From Gonapodya prolifera JEL478 (lineage: Eukaryota > Monoblepharomycota > Monoblepharidomycetes > Monoblepharidales > Gonapodyaceae): a stretch of 64,000 nucleotides of DNA. Both the position numbers and the translations under genes were made by a program. This document shows, piece after piece, positions 1 to 11,654 of the stretch. Below the pieces are notes generated by a model. The model searched no databases, was not told where the DNA came from, and was given only the letters and a program-made list of their open reading frames with translations. Position 1 is the first letter of the stretch, and each line of letters starts with the position of its first letter. The DNA lies in NCBI GenBank assembly GCA_001574975.1, contig KQ965754.1, positions 209,525 to 273,524 on the forward strand, given 5' to 3'.

Positions 1-43
1 CGGGTCGACCCGAGAGGGGGGGGACCCGACCCGACCCGACCCG
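1..43. repeat. 12-bp palindrome and four ACCCG repeats
   Basis: The first 12 bases form a perfect palindrome (CGGGTCGACCCG). After a run of G, positions 24-43 hold four direct copies of ACCCG. The unit does not match the usual fungal telomere repeat. Function unknown; it may be part of the promoter of the transporter gene that starts 30 bp downstream. Confidence 0.6.
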
Positions 44-72
44 TCTGCAACACTACAACCAATCCACCGCCG

Positions 73-1771
73 ATGGCCGTCACGCTCACTCACCAAACAT
101 CCGTCCTTCTCACCGGCGTCTTCTCAACCCTCAAGTCAGTGAGTCCTCTCCCTTCAGTGGTGTTCTCAATCCACTTTACCTTGAGCTCCCCCGCTCAAGC
201 AATGGCTGTATAATGCCGGCGCCGCAGCCTTTAAATCCCTCCTCACCGTCTCGTGCACGTATGTCGGGATGGCGCTCGCCCACTTTGTGCCCCGGAGGGC
301 TGCCGAGGAGGTTGAAAGGTCGCCGTTGGCGCGTGCGCGAGGTGGGCGGCGTTGTGTAGTGCTTGGTAGGGATGAAACTGATGGTGAGTGTGGGACCACC
401 GAAGAAGAGGGCGTTTCTGCCGCCTGAGGAGTAGCGAGGGCAGATTTTGGGTGTGAGGATGGTCATGATCTGTTCTCCCCGTCTGCTCAGGACCCAACTC
501 ACTCCTCGGCCAAACCAGAAGACCCTCCTCGACATCACCGCCAACGCACTTCTCACGATCGGAGTGTTCCTCATCGGCTCGGGACTGTACCAGGTCGTGT
601 ACTCCTCCATCGTAGCGTTCACGGCGCTCCTGTCCACGGTGCAGGTGCGGTGGCCCGAAGGAATGTCTGGAAAGACTGGGTGGAGTCGCGGAGTGAGCGT
701 GAAGTGGAATCCGAGGGCTGTGAATGTGTGGCAGTGGGTCGCGATTGCGGTGAGTGCGCAAACTGGTGTTTGTGCTTCTAGCGGGTTTTCTACGTTCATT
801 CACGGGTGCAGATTGTGACGGGCGGACTCGTGTTACCGGCTCTGGACGCAATGTCGTTATCTCACAGGGATAGTCACAGTGCGAAAGACACAAGCTCTCG
901 CCACGGGTCAGGATAAAAGCAGATGACCACTCTTGAAGCTTCAGCGTTTTTCGTCTTCGGACTCTTCATCGTTTTTGGGGCACATTCTCGTATATGTCTA
1001 AACCCCTGTAGCGTCTTCGCTCCGTTTCTCATTTCGAAGTAAGTCTAAACCCCTTTCTCGAGCCCAAACGCCCTCATTTACGTCCTCGTCGAGTAACTGG
1101 AATCGCCAAAGGAATTCCGGCCCTCTTCTCCAACGTGGTCACGAGGATCCATATCACCAGATCCTCTGCGCGTTTGCACATGGACCGGATCGACGGCTTC
1201 AATTCTTTGTGGGGTGTACCTGCTCATCGTTACTCTCCTCGCCTGGAATGAGCTTGTTGCATCTCCTGCGCAGCAGACTGGGGTTCCATGGGGCGAGAAT
1301 AGCCATATCTTATATGAGTATCAGGCTACTTAATGGTGCGCTCGTCGACGCCGCCAACCGCTGTTTCCGGGAACTCCTCGCCAACAGCTCTTCTATACTT
1401 CTTGTCACTCCTCCACAACGTGAACTACTATTTTCTCCTCAATCGCACCGGGGCAGTATCAACAGGTGCGTTTGTGTATCCACAAGCAACGGCCGTGTCC
1501 ACCATTCAAATAACGATGTAAATGTGAAATTGTCGCATTCCTACCTCCCTTTAGGTGTCCTGCAGTCCAAACGGTCTGCACTAGTATTCCTGTTGTTGGC
1601 GTCACTGTTTTGCACAACAGCGATCTCCGTTCCAGAGCTCAATCTCGGTGCCGAAACAGTGCAATCCGGCCCCAATCAATGCCTCACACGGCGAAGACAG
1701 CGTCCTGTGTTTTCGTCGTGTTCGGCGTTCTGGTCCACAGTTGGGGGAAGGCGCGGTCGACAACACACTGA
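73..1771 (+). CDS. SLC35F6-like drug/metabolite-superfamily membrane transporter
   Basis: A multi-exon gene for a multi-pass membrane protein, by resemblance a member of the SLC35F6 branch of the nucleotide-sugar/DMT transporters. The first exon (MAVTLTHQTSVLLTGVFSTLK) resembles the SLC35F6 N-terminus. Exon 3 (about 480-750) encodes two hydrophobic helices and the stretch QWVAIA, which joins across an intron ending at about 813 to IVTGGLVLPALDA; SLC35F6 has a similar QWLGI...AGLVVVG segment. Later exons give VYLLIVTLLAWNEL (about 1212), a helix around LLYFLSLLHNVNYYFLL, then STG joined to VLQSKRSALVFLLLASLF, and finally TAKTASCVFVVFGVLVHSWG before TGA at 1769. Substrate unknown; Golgi or lysosome-like membrane by family. 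The middle exons (about 830-1200) are poorly resolved. Confidence 0.6.
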
Positions 1772-1866
1772 TATTTATCCCTTTGGCCATTGTGCCTCTC
1801 TCTTAGTATCTATTAAAATGCATTACCCGAGCGATTGTCTGGTAATTTATTGTGCTCGAAGCTCGT

Positions 1867-4800
1867 ATGTGGCATGAATTGTGGAGAACCACAAGAGCCA
1901 CACAGGAATCACTCAGGGTGATTCCATCAGACATGGATTTCCAAGAATTCGTTCCAGCTGATTGGAAATACGAGCCCCCAGCAAGGGATGAGCTGGAAGA
2001 CCGCGTTCAAGGTGAGATTTCAAATGTTGCAGGATCAAGTGCCGATTGGACCACTGATCGATGATTTCAGAGCTATGTACTTGTTTTCAAGTCCACATAG
2101 ACTCTACTTCTTGGGCCAGTGGGAATGCGGGCATGGTTGCTGTCATCGGGGACTTCGAGTGTGGAAAAATTGGTCCACGAGGGAACATCGTTTACGGGGA
2201 CGTTGCGCACGTGGTGGATCGAATTGCAGGTTGGAGTACGAGCTTAGTAAGTTCGTCATTTTTGTTTGTCGTCCATGACTCCCCGTTTCTTCACTGAATG
2301 CGAATTCGAAAGTCAACTTCCAGCACAGTTGAATGCAAATTAAGTCACAACGTCCAGTTGCGACTCATATTTGATCGTCGTAACAACACAATGTACTTAT
2401 TTGCGGACGCTGAGGCTGCAGGCGGAGATTTCCAGACTTGGCATACGGAAGCGAACCAGTTGTGGACGACGATTCAACTCACGCTGTTGTCTTTGTGCAG
2501 TGTGGTCGTGGTACGTTTGATTGTATCGCTACCAGGACTGAAGAATCATGTCCTCACCGAATAACTTATCAGTTCGCCACACGACAAGCTGCGCTTGGTG
2601 CTTGCCACACTTCAATTTTAAAGTTGGCCCTATCTCTCAAGCTCGACCTCGCAAACCTCTCTACCTCAGTCTTGCAGTTTTCGGACGTTATTGTCAGACG
2701 GTGGAGTCCGTCTTTCGGCGATGGAGGGCAAACTCCCTCAGCTCGGAGGTCAGGGCCGAAACAACCAGAACAGCGATCTATCCCGGTTATCTTCTCTGTC
2801 ATTGATTCCTCCATTGCTGCGAGCGACCCAGGTCGGCTGCTGTATTTAAGGCCTGCACTAAGAGAGCTCGGAGTTCTCGGAATCGACCCAAATGATTCCC
2901 GGAGAGCGATCGTTTGCCTTCCCGAATCAGTGGCTGCGGAATATCATCTCAACTTCGCCGACATCGAAACTACGACACAAGAATCGTTGTCTTTGCTGGA
3001 CTACATTCGCGACTATCCTTCTCGCAATGCTGTGGGGAATACAAATGCTTCCTACACTGCACAGAACACTCCTGTCGAGAATACTCCACAACAGCAACAA
3101 GACAGGCCCCAGCTTGGAACTCGTTCCAGTCGAGCAACTGACGCTCCGACAATCGCGCATCTTCGTCGAGTGTTAAATTTGGTGGCTCAAAACGGAACAG
3201 GGACGTTATTTCGTAATTTGTCTCGAGGTGATATGAAGGGAACATCGTACGGTATTGCTAGAGGTGTTTTTGCACCACTGAGGGGAGGGATGAATTCAAC
3301 GAGTCCAAAAGGATCTGCTTCGGAAGAAAAACTTCCTAATTTGGTTGTTGATGTGAGAATCATTTGCATATAGTATGTTATGTATCGGTCACGTTGATTT
3401 GACCAGGTGGACTTCTGCTTTGCAGCTTCCGAGTAAACTCCAAGCTATAGTTTTATTCTTGCTCATTCCCTTGGCGGTGGAAACATCGTACCATCTTGTT
3501 CCATCTCTTCTGCAATGCTCGGAAGAGCTGGCCGTCAGTCTTCAAAAGGAAGGATCTCTTATTTTTGAGCGCGTCAAAAAGGATGCCGCTAACTCGGAAC
3601 TTGATTGGGCAGAAGCTCACTGTCGTGAAGCGAGAGATAAGGCCGCGCAGCTCTACAGCGGAGACGGGCATGAAGTTCTGTATGGCACAAAGGAACACCT
3701 TTCGCGTGTAAGAGCTCCCATTAACATCGTTAGAGTGTCATTTCTCCTTTCTTATTTTTTGCTATTGTGCAGCTTTCGTCATCCCTTCGCCTTTATCGCC
3801 GTCTCGCTCGCGGTAGAGTTTCTCGCGAAAAGTATGAAGCAGAGCTTATCGAAATGTGTGTCGATACTTGGAATGGAAAGTATTTACCCAGTAAGCGGAA
3901 ATGTGAAGAGCGGAGTCTGCTTCAGCATGAATGTGGGAAACGGGTGAGCGGTTTTGCACTGAAGCTTCGGTACAATCGCTCACGTTTCCTATGCTGGTCA
4001 ATTGTAAATTATGTCAGTTTGGTCACCAAGGGAATCACTTGACCGAGGAAAAATTGCGACAGTCTTGCGATTGTGGTCGATACATCAAGGCGCGTGGAGA
4101 AGCGTTTGATGCGAAGGTGAGAGAGCAGCAAGCTTTTGACATATTGTCAGTATGTGAATTTGATGATGTTGTAATAAAGACAGGAAACTATCTCGCACTC
4201 TCCTGTTGCCCTCCATTGGGAGACGAAGACAGGATTCTTCCCTTGGAGAAGTCTGGGGACGAGTTTGCTGAAGCCAATCCGAAGAGAGAGGATGCCTGTG
4301 ACTCCGCCGAAGCAATAATTCCTCCAGCCGATTGGACGTGGTCTCTTGTTCGCGTTTCTTCACACAACCACTTTGATCGACAAGATGGTATGATTAAAAG
4401 CGGATGCGGCTGGGGTGTCTTATCACTACGAACCCGAGCTGAGGCGAAGGGACCGAACAATACCTCACCCAATCGCAACACCATGGAATCAGGAAAAGAA
4501 GTGGAAGGAAAAGACCGGGGCAAAAGACGAAGGGACAAGGATCCCCAAGTAGACGGTGGTTATTTGAATCTCACACGTCGCGAGATGACATTGTTAACAT
4601 TTGTTTAACATCCGCCACAACTTACGTCTGAAGGAGCCAACGCCCCGAAGCCCGCAACTCTAGCATCTTTCATCGACATCAAGTCTCTCACGGATGATCG
4701 CCCGCGAACCAAAGCAATCGCCAGTGATACTGCCCGTTCGATTCCAACAATACCTTCAGGGGACGCGGAGGGATCACAGGTACCCAGAGACCGCATCATG

Positions 4801-5538
4801 CTGGCGATGGAGTACGAGGTACGTGCCCGACTGATCTGAATGCAACCGCCATTTTTGGGCCACTATTTTGGATGCGTCGTAATTAGTGTCCGCTGGGACA
4901 TCGATACCACCCACATCCCGCAACGCTACGCCCTCTGCGACCACCCAATATGACCAGCGCCAGCGTGTCTGGACAGCGATTCATTGATCGAGACTGGCCC
5001 ATCTTTACCGTGTGTTGGATCTGTCATCCTGATATTGTGACCAACTCGTCCGCTGCAGCTAGCGGCTCCACTGTGAGAGTCTTGGGTCGAGCGAAGGAAA
5101 GAAAAGCGACCAGAGTAACGATGGCAGCCCAGTTAATGCGAATCAAAATCTCGGTTGGTGCGATGGATGCTGAAGCTGCTGCGAAACGTACGATTCGTTT
5201 GGCTCCCACTGTGAGGGCAAGTGATCATTGTTCCCTTTTCTCGCGCAAGGAAAACACACTCTGAAATATCCCCATTGCAGGTTTTCTCGAATACCTCATC
5301 GCAGGATGTAAACACGCAACTCGAAACAGGACAAGTATCACCACCAATACCCATCGATTTCAGTCCGAATGGACAGCCCATCACCTTATCCCCCGGATCG
5401 TCGACGGTTTTGAGACTGCCTTATATTTATACACTTCCTGCAAATGGAGAGACAGTCCCTTGGTCCAGTGAAGCACTGACATTGGTCGGACTTGAGGGAT
5501 TTGGACATCTGCAGTCCGGATGGCTTGCTCTTGTTTAG
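1867..5538 (+). CDS. SMG8: SMG8, nonsense-mediated mRNA decay factor
   Basis: SMG8 binds SMG9 and restrains the SMG1 kinase that phosphorylates UPF1. Recognition rests on blocks found in animal SMG8 in the same order: a degenerate N-terminal G domain (MVAVIGDFECGK, about 2130), the RNNTMYLF segment, CEERSLLQHECG (about 3905; human CEERSLTDQHC), CDCGRYIKARGEAFDAK (about 4070; human CNCGRKQAPRDDPFDIK), WTWSLVRVSSHNHF...GM (about 4336), MEYE joined over an intron to CPLGHRY (about 4810 and 4890), and near the C-terminus VLRLPYIYTLP. Introns are short with GTGAG/GTACG donors. A 59-bp intron at about 2012-2070 keeps the frame and links the first ATG (1867) to the G domain; ATG 1933 is an alternative start. 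SMG1 and SMG9 are not in the window. Confidence 0.85.
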
Positions 5539-6435
5539 ATTTGAATTCAACTACAAGAATTCCTGACTCATTCCCTGTCCCAAAAAGGTGAACATTCCTC
5601 TGCAGATTGGTTGCCGCCTCGTGTTCATCTGATAGTTACCGTTCGGGGTGTTGAAATGTGACTTCATGGTTGCGGCTGAATTAGCCGAGGATCTTCATCG
5701 GGTATTCACTTCATGAGAAAAGATAAACTGTGCATTAACGTGCGAGATTAATGGGTCCACGCCCAAAGTTCGCCCGTATTTGGCTGGCTACTGCTATCCC
5801 AGTTGTGTTGAAAAATCTGAGTAAATCTGGGTCCGCAGGTTTTACGTATTCACGGAAAATCTAAACGTGCAAGCAATCCGACAAAAGCAAAAATCGTAAT
5901 GAAGACAAAGCTGCGACCTTGTAATCGCTTTGAAAGTCGTGAGGATAAATGAGATTCCCAATGTGAAACGGACAGATCACGTCGTACCACAAATGGAACC
6001 TCTTTCCACTCATGCCGAGCACACTAAAAGTTATGCCCTACTGTAGAGTAAACATTGTGGAACCGTTTAAGCACAAGCCATTACATGGACCTTGCTCGCG
6101 CCTTTGATCTTCAGACTTCACCCCTTCTCACAAAGACCCGACTCGGTCTCACCCACGACCACATGCCCTTACGGTAACCTAATCGACTCGCTCCCCCCAC
6201 ACTGTCGTAGTCTCAGAGCATTCTGTAGTCCCTCAAACTCCTGGAAAGTCGCTTATTCACACATGAGCCACGAATAGGGCCGAACGGGAATTCCCGCGCA
6301 TCCGTTGAGGAAAACGAGCGAGACGATTCTGGCAGCTTTGTGTTTGTACTATCAGTCAAACAAGTTCCGAAATTTGGCCAGGGATTCGGATGAAGGGGTG
6401 ATATGAAAACTAATTGTTTGTTATAGTCCTACATA
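5539..6435. other. Intergenic region, no gene seen
   Basis: About 900 bp between the stop of SMG8 and the stop of the minus-strand mannosidase, a convergent arrangement. I see only short frames without family resemblance and no tRNA-like structure. It should contain both 3' untranslated regions. Confidence 0.5.
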
Positions 6436-8794
6436 TTAAGATGACGAAGAAACGCTACCAAGTTTCTGAGCAAAATCGCCGTCTATTGCAAAGACCGGCA
6501 AAGGGTGAGCTTCGGTATTGAAAACGAACCTGTTGGAACATGAGGCCGATTCAGCCTTCACGCAACGTTTCTGGCGACAAGGGGAACTCACTGATCAAGC
6601 GGTATGACTGAATCGTCCGAAAACAGGAGGAAAAGATATTTGAGGGTCTCTCCCAGGAAAAACGAGTCCATTCGGTCTCGCCGAGGTGGGGGCGTTTTGC
6701 GGACATCACTCTGGTTGTGAAGGAATTGAACGTGCAGAACTTCTAGTTCGTTACAAGGTCGTGAACTAAAGCTCGTGAACTTACCAGGGCAGAGAACCCT
6801 CCTCCCTCCACTTTGGTCCACTTCTCGAAGGCCTCGAAAATGTTCCATCCCCATTGTCTGTACCTACCATCCCCAGTAACTCTCCACAGGACAAAAAAGC
6901 TCTCCACCGTCTCGGGCCTCAACAGATTATGTGCGTCCAGACCCCGCACATCCAGGTCTTCTGTTGCGTCCTCATTAGTACGGAAATATGTGATTTCGGG
7001 AGCAAGGCCGGAGGCCATTCTGCGGTACGTTTCGTAGCAGGTGTGGGCGAGGGATTCCGCGAACTCGAGCGTGTCGATTTCGGTTTTCGAGAGAGAAAAC
7101 CGAGTCACTTTGCGACCACTTGGCGATACCCGAAGAGCCAGGGTTCCTGGAAGATAGCAGACGAGGTGATCCATCTTTGGATGGATGGAGTGGCTGTCAC
7201 GACCGCTTGGAAGCTCTCCAACAAAGATTAGGTCCGAGGGCTTGGAGTGGGCGACTAGATGTTTTGAGATACCCCCCAGGGCAGTGTCGAAATCTGTGAG
7301 GTACGACTGTTCCGTTCGGTTCGTCTGGAGCCATTGCTTCAACAGATACTCGTAGTAGGAATCTCCCCTCGATCCTAGACGAATCTCCTTCCCGGAGAAC
7401 TGGCCGCTGATGGGGCTGTTAATGACGGAGACATGAAGAATCATGTGGTTCAGACTTTCCAAGTTTCGTCCAAAAGAAAGCGATCACTCACTTAATAAAT
7501 ATCGGAACCAGCCCATCATACTTCTCCAACCCCCCAACCGCGACCATCACATCCTCCACCGCCTTCCAGTACTTGGTCTCTCCCGTCAAATACGACAGAT
7601 ACCGAAACTCGAGCTGGACCGTGGTGACTTCGGCGGTCGACGAGTCCCCTCCGTCGTGCGACGCTGCGGCCCTTTTAAGCGCCGGATTCACAGACGCCAG
7701 GGGTATTTTGCTCGCCGTGTTGAAGGCGAGCATCAGGAGGTCCCCGACCTCAACGGCACGATTGAGGAGGGCGGTATCGTTTGAGCCGGACAGGTGGTAT
7801 GCGGAGAGGAGTCCTCCGAGGACCCTGATGGTAACCTCGAACACGTTCGCCTTGGGTGTAATGAATTGAAGATGGGTTTTTCGAACTGACCCAAAACAGT
7901 ACTCCTCTTGAACTCACATTCACGTCCTTCTCCAGTGTCATCCGCGACGCAACCCAGTCCCGAGCGACTTTGTACTCTTCCTTGAGGTCCATAATGAGCG
8001 AGGTATCCAGAGCGTCGATGATGGTGAGGCCCATTCCGAACCAATCGCGACCTCGCTGGGACAGGGGTTCGAGCTTTTTTCGGGCCATCGAATCACCACT
8101 CTTAAACCTTTTCCGTTGCGTTGAAAGATGTCGCACAACTCACTTCGTCGTACCCCCACGCGTACTTTCGGTACCCGTCCCATGCGTGGAGGAAAGCCCC
8201 CTTGACCCTCTCGCGGCGCACTTTCCAAATATCCACCGTGTCCGAGGCCCCGCTCGTCGCGTTTGTTTGAGCTATGGGTGCCGATTGTGCCTGAACTACA
8301 GACTCGGGTACTTTCGAATGACGACCCTCCTCCACGGCAGCCTTGACCTGGTCTTTGAGGGCCGCAGATGGCACACCTAGCCGAGTCAGAGTTTCAGCGC
8401 TTCCCGGTTTGCGGCTCGTGGTCGCATCATGCCCCGCGACCGGCTGGGTTTCGGAATGAATGGCGACAGGAATTGTGGGCGTGGGGGAGGGCCGCCCGAC
8501 ATTGAAGTACAAAAACAGCGCTAGTGCAATGACCGCCACCACCGAGACGACGCGTGCCAGGGCAGGATTCCTCCGCGACCATATTCTCAACGTCGCCTGG
8601 GATGGAAACGTGTGTTGGCAAAGATCGCGACACCCCGTGCAGAACGGCTGCAGACGCTCACCCACAGGGACCTCCTGTGCGTCTTGTCGGCCGTGTACGC
8701 GAACCCATCGCCGGTCCGAGGGGCGTATTCCCGGTGGGTGGGCAACATGGTGGGGCTGTGGACGGACCGAAGTTTTGGAACCCTCAGAAGGCAT
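6436..8794 (-). CDS. MNS1: GH47 ER mannosyl-oligosaccharide 1,2-alpha-mannosidase
   Basis: Removes terminal alpha-1,2-mannose from N-glycans in the ER and so affects glycan trimming and ER quality control. Type II topology: a basic N-terminus, then one signal-anchor helix ([16 protein letters not shown]), a Thr/Ser/Pro stem, and the catalytic (alpha/alpha)7 domain. GH47 hallmarks occur in order: [10 protein letters not shown] joined over an intron to [105 protein letters not shown], and after a last intron VFNTEAHPL, which holds the calcium-binding Thr of the family. The TAA is at 6436-6438. The start (8794) is the first ATG, and an intron ending in CCCAG before [10 protein letters not shown] is likely. 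It looks complete. It lies head to head with the YbaK gene. Confidence 0.9.
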
Positions 8795-8808
8795 TGGAAA
8801 CGGACGAG
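8795..8808. promoter_or_regulatory. 14-bp gap between two divergent start codons
   Basis: The start codons of the minus-strand mannosidase (8794) and the plus-strand YbaK/PRORSD1 gene (8809) are only 14 bp apart. The two genes must share regulatory DNA, and each transcript's 5' end must lie inside, or antisense to, the first exon of the other, unless a start is misassigned. Confidence 0.5.
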
Positions 8809-9640
8809 ATGGAGAGTGGGCAGGCCGGAGAGGATGAAAATGTGGCGGAGATTCTGGCGTTTCTCCAGAAGGAGGGGATCGAGTACCAGAGACGGGACCA
8901 GTGAGATATCTTTGCGTTGAGACGGTCCCGTCCTTTTTCACTTTCGAGCTCATTTGATCAGTGCGGAAGCCAAGACGATGGACGAGTATGTGAAGGATTC
9001 TCGCTCACTTTGGCCCAGGTTTCCCGTAACCCCGATTATTGCAGTCTGATGCCTCTCATGAACGACCTGTACTCGGCCGGCGACGTTGTGCTTAAGAAGT
9101 GAGTCCTGGCTGCACAGCCCTGTAGAAGTGTCTGAGCTCTCGGCCTTCAAAAGCCTCTTCTTTAAGGATCGCAAAATGAACTTGTTCCTCTGCAGCGTCG
9201 CATCAGACACGGTTGTGGACACGAAGCACCTCCAGCGCCTCTTGAAGGTGCGTTCGTCGGGTCTCATCTCAGGAGATCTCGATACTCAGACCCACACGCC
9301 CTATGCCATGCTACAGATCTCCAACTCCGCCAACCTCCGCCTTGCCGCTGCCGACCTCCTCCTCTCCGAACTCCGCACCACCCAGGGCCACCTCTCCCCG
9401 CTCTCCGTCCTGCTCAAGACCTCGTCCACGCCCATCGTGTACGCTTTGGACATCAAGGCGCGGCACCCCCCCACCAGACCTGACGGAGGGCCAAAGAGGG
9501 TCTGGATGCACCCGGGGAGGAACGACGTCAGCGTGGGGCTTACGGTCGAGGCGCTCGAGAGGCTGGTGCAGGGGTTTGGAGCGAGGGGTGTGGATGTGAG
9601 GTGGTTTGATTTTGCGGTTGGGGCAGGCGACGGGTCGTAA
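8809..9640 (+). CDS. YbaK/ProX-type prolyl-tRNA deacylase-like protein (PRORSD1 family)
   Basis: A stand-alone YbaK/ProRS-associated editing domain; family members hydrolyse mischarged aminoacyl-tRNA, such as Ala-tRNA(Pro), in the cytosol. The spliced product runs parallel to human PRORSD1. Exon 1 ends at YQRRD; a GTGAG...CAG intron joins HAEAKTMD; a canonical GTATGT donor (8987) leads to DLMPLMNDLYSAGDVVLK; and the next intron creates the LKNLFFKDRK motif typical of the family, followed by NLFLCSVASDTVVDTKHLQRLL. The C-terminal half contains GHLSPLSVLL and a conserved HPGRNDVSVGLTVEALERLV block (family HPxTNxATxxLS). All introns keep the frame. The ATG at 8809 gives an N-terminus of usual length. 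The C-terminus ends in RWFDFAVG. It is convergent with the oxygenase downstream. Confidence 0.85.
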
Positions 9641-9985
9641 TAGTACTGAAATGGGTAGGGCCGGTGGAGATGGTCGGTGGAGGTGGGCGGTGGTCGGTGG
9701 AGCAGTACGCGTTTCGCGTGAGAGCAGGTACGGTTGGGGCTTGGTCCACGGTAGGTCGGAGCATTTGGTGTGCTGCAGGTCATAATGTATTGAAGGCACG
9801 AAACTGATACACAATCCACGCTCACGCCCACGCCAAGTCCACGTCCGTGCTCACAACTGACTCGTCGCCGCGTACCCTTGCTTCTCATTAATAACCCTCT
9901 GGAGTCTAAATCAAACACGTACGCGAGTCAATAAACGTCCCGCCCGCTCTGTGCCAACTGACAACAGCCGGCATGCGCAATCAAC
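9641..9985. other. Convergent intergenic region
   Basis: About 345 bp between two stop codons facing each other. It holds only short, low-complexity frames, including a G/T-rich stretch at 9650-9760. No gene seen; it should carry the two 3' ends. Confidence 0.5.
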
Positions 9986-11501
9986 TCACTGATCGTACTC
10001 GGCCTCGGCTTTCCGCCGGTCCTCGTCTGTCCTGGTGTCGATCCGTTTCGTGGTGGCTTGCACGCGTTTGGCGACCCCTGAGGAAGCAGATTCAGCTCAG
10101 TACTGCAGTCCGACCCAACCCAATCCACGCCGTCGCAACTCACACTCCCCCGCAGTCAACCCCACCTCCCCCGCCGTCTCATCCACAAACGGGCTCGGCA
10201 CCGCCCCCAACCTGACCGTATCCGTGGCCCTCGAGAAGTAAATCAAATTATGCCTCTCCAGTCCCCCAAGGTCCCCAGGTGGTCGCATCACGCGGTGCTG
10301 CGTCGATTTGAGAACGTTCCCTGTGATGAATTGGAGCGTGTCGCCGATGTTGCAGATCAGTGCACCAGGGGTGGGTTTGACGAAGCGCCAGTGGGTGGAG
10401 GTCAGGACTTGGAGGGCTACGACGCGGGGGTTGAACATCATGCTGGGGTGGTGCGTCGAAGTTTAGGACAAAAGTGATGCGAGACAACGTGGGTTGCGGC
10501 AGGGCTTACGTCAAGCTTCCGTAATCTGTATGCGCAGGAACCCGGATATTGTTCCTCTGAGCGTCTACTTCGGCGGAGACAGCAGGGTACCGCCTGAGTG
10601 CACACCCCTTGTCAATCACACACGCAGGGCACTCGTCACTCGCAGCAACCTTACATGAACCGAAGGTGGTCGCCCGAAACGTCCTCTAAACGGTGCAGGT
10701 CTTCGATGTAGTGTTCGGCGAAGGGCGAGCCCGGGACGCGCCGGGATGAGTGGGATGCGGAAGCGGGGATTTCGAGCGCGATGGCGAGGAGACGTTTTAC
10801 TTGCAGGGCTACGCGGTGGCATTCCTGGAGGGGCATGTATCGGTGGATCAAGGGTGAGGTGTCAAGTGGTGCACGTCAAATAATATGAAGTAGTGAGTGC
10901 TGATGATCCCAAAGCTTACGTGAGAAAAGGCCTTTATCTCATCGTAGTGCTGCTTGATAACCTCCGGGTGAGGCTTCTGGAACTGGGGAATGAACTTTCC
11001 CACGTTGTAGTATTCAACGTTGTTACCGGATCCGTCGCCGACGTAGCCCGTGTAGTCGCCGTCAACAGAGGCGGTGGATTTGAAGGAGAGCTTCTCGTCC
11101 TTGGAGAGAGAGAGAACTTTAGGGACGATGGAGTACATAAGGGAGGGGTCGTCGATCCCATGGCTGTATTACACACAAAGCACAAAAAGAGGGGGCGCGG
11201 AGACATGCAAGAGAGTTTTGACAGCGATGTGATTACTGGAGCACTGGTCTTCGGAGAGAACGGCTTATGCTCACTTGACGAGAATGAAGAATCCCGCGCC
11301 GAAGCACGCCTCCTTGAGATCCTTTGCGATGTCGAATCTCTTCTGCTCAAAGTCGCCCTCGACATAGCGCAGATCAACCTGCAACGAAACCGTGAATCTG
11401 TCACTCCGCGGAAGCAAATCGACCGACAAGCGAGCACTCACTGTTACCAGCGGCGCCCAGTTTTCGGCGACTTCCGCGTTGAAATCAACGTCGACGGTCA
11501 T
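9986..11501 (-). CDS. 2-oxoglutarate/Fe(II)-dependent oxygenase (isopenicillin N synthase-like)
   Basis: A soluble non-haem iron dioxygenase of the IPNS/GA-oxidase type, with the DIOX_N then 2OG-FeII_Oxy layout. The N-terminal part (APLVTVDLRYVEGD, then FDIAKDLKEACFGAGFFILVK) is the usual substrate-entry region. The iron site is visible: RVPAHTDYGSLT supplies the HxD pair (about 10530) and KSTQHRVMRPP the distal His (about 10290). ERHNLIYFSR supplies the Arg that binds 2-oxoglutarate. GALICNIGDTLQFITG is the family's conserved beta-strand. At least five introns with GTGAG-type donors interrupt the gene. Start ATG is at 11501; the stop is at 9986-9988 after EAEYDQ. Substrate unknown. It is divergent, by 153 bp, from the sulfotransferase-aminotransferase gene, so co-regulation is possible but not shown. 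Confidence 0.8.
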
Positions 11502-11654
11502 TTTCACTGGAGTGATGAGTGAGTGTTTGTGTGAGTGGCGGTTCTCCCGGCACTTGCATTCTTTCACCATCCACGGCACCAGGCAGCCGACGACCGCAGC
11601 ACACCCTTTACCCCGCATTGCACACTCACACTTCGCACTCCAGTCAATCCATCC
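11502..11654. promoter_or_regulatory. Shared divergent promoter region
   Basis: A 153-bp region separates the start codons of the minus-strand oxygenase and the plus-strand fusion gene. It must contain the 5' sequences of both. I recognise no specific element. Confidence 0.4.

Noticed and set aside
1-43. Telomeric repeat at the left end
   Set aside because: The ACCCG unit occurs only four times and is not the TTAGGG/CCCTAA type. Coding sequence starts at once.
9301-9918. Minus-strand frame opposite the YbaK exon
   Set aside because: Antisense to a clearly conserved domain and extends past it only as low-complexity sequence.
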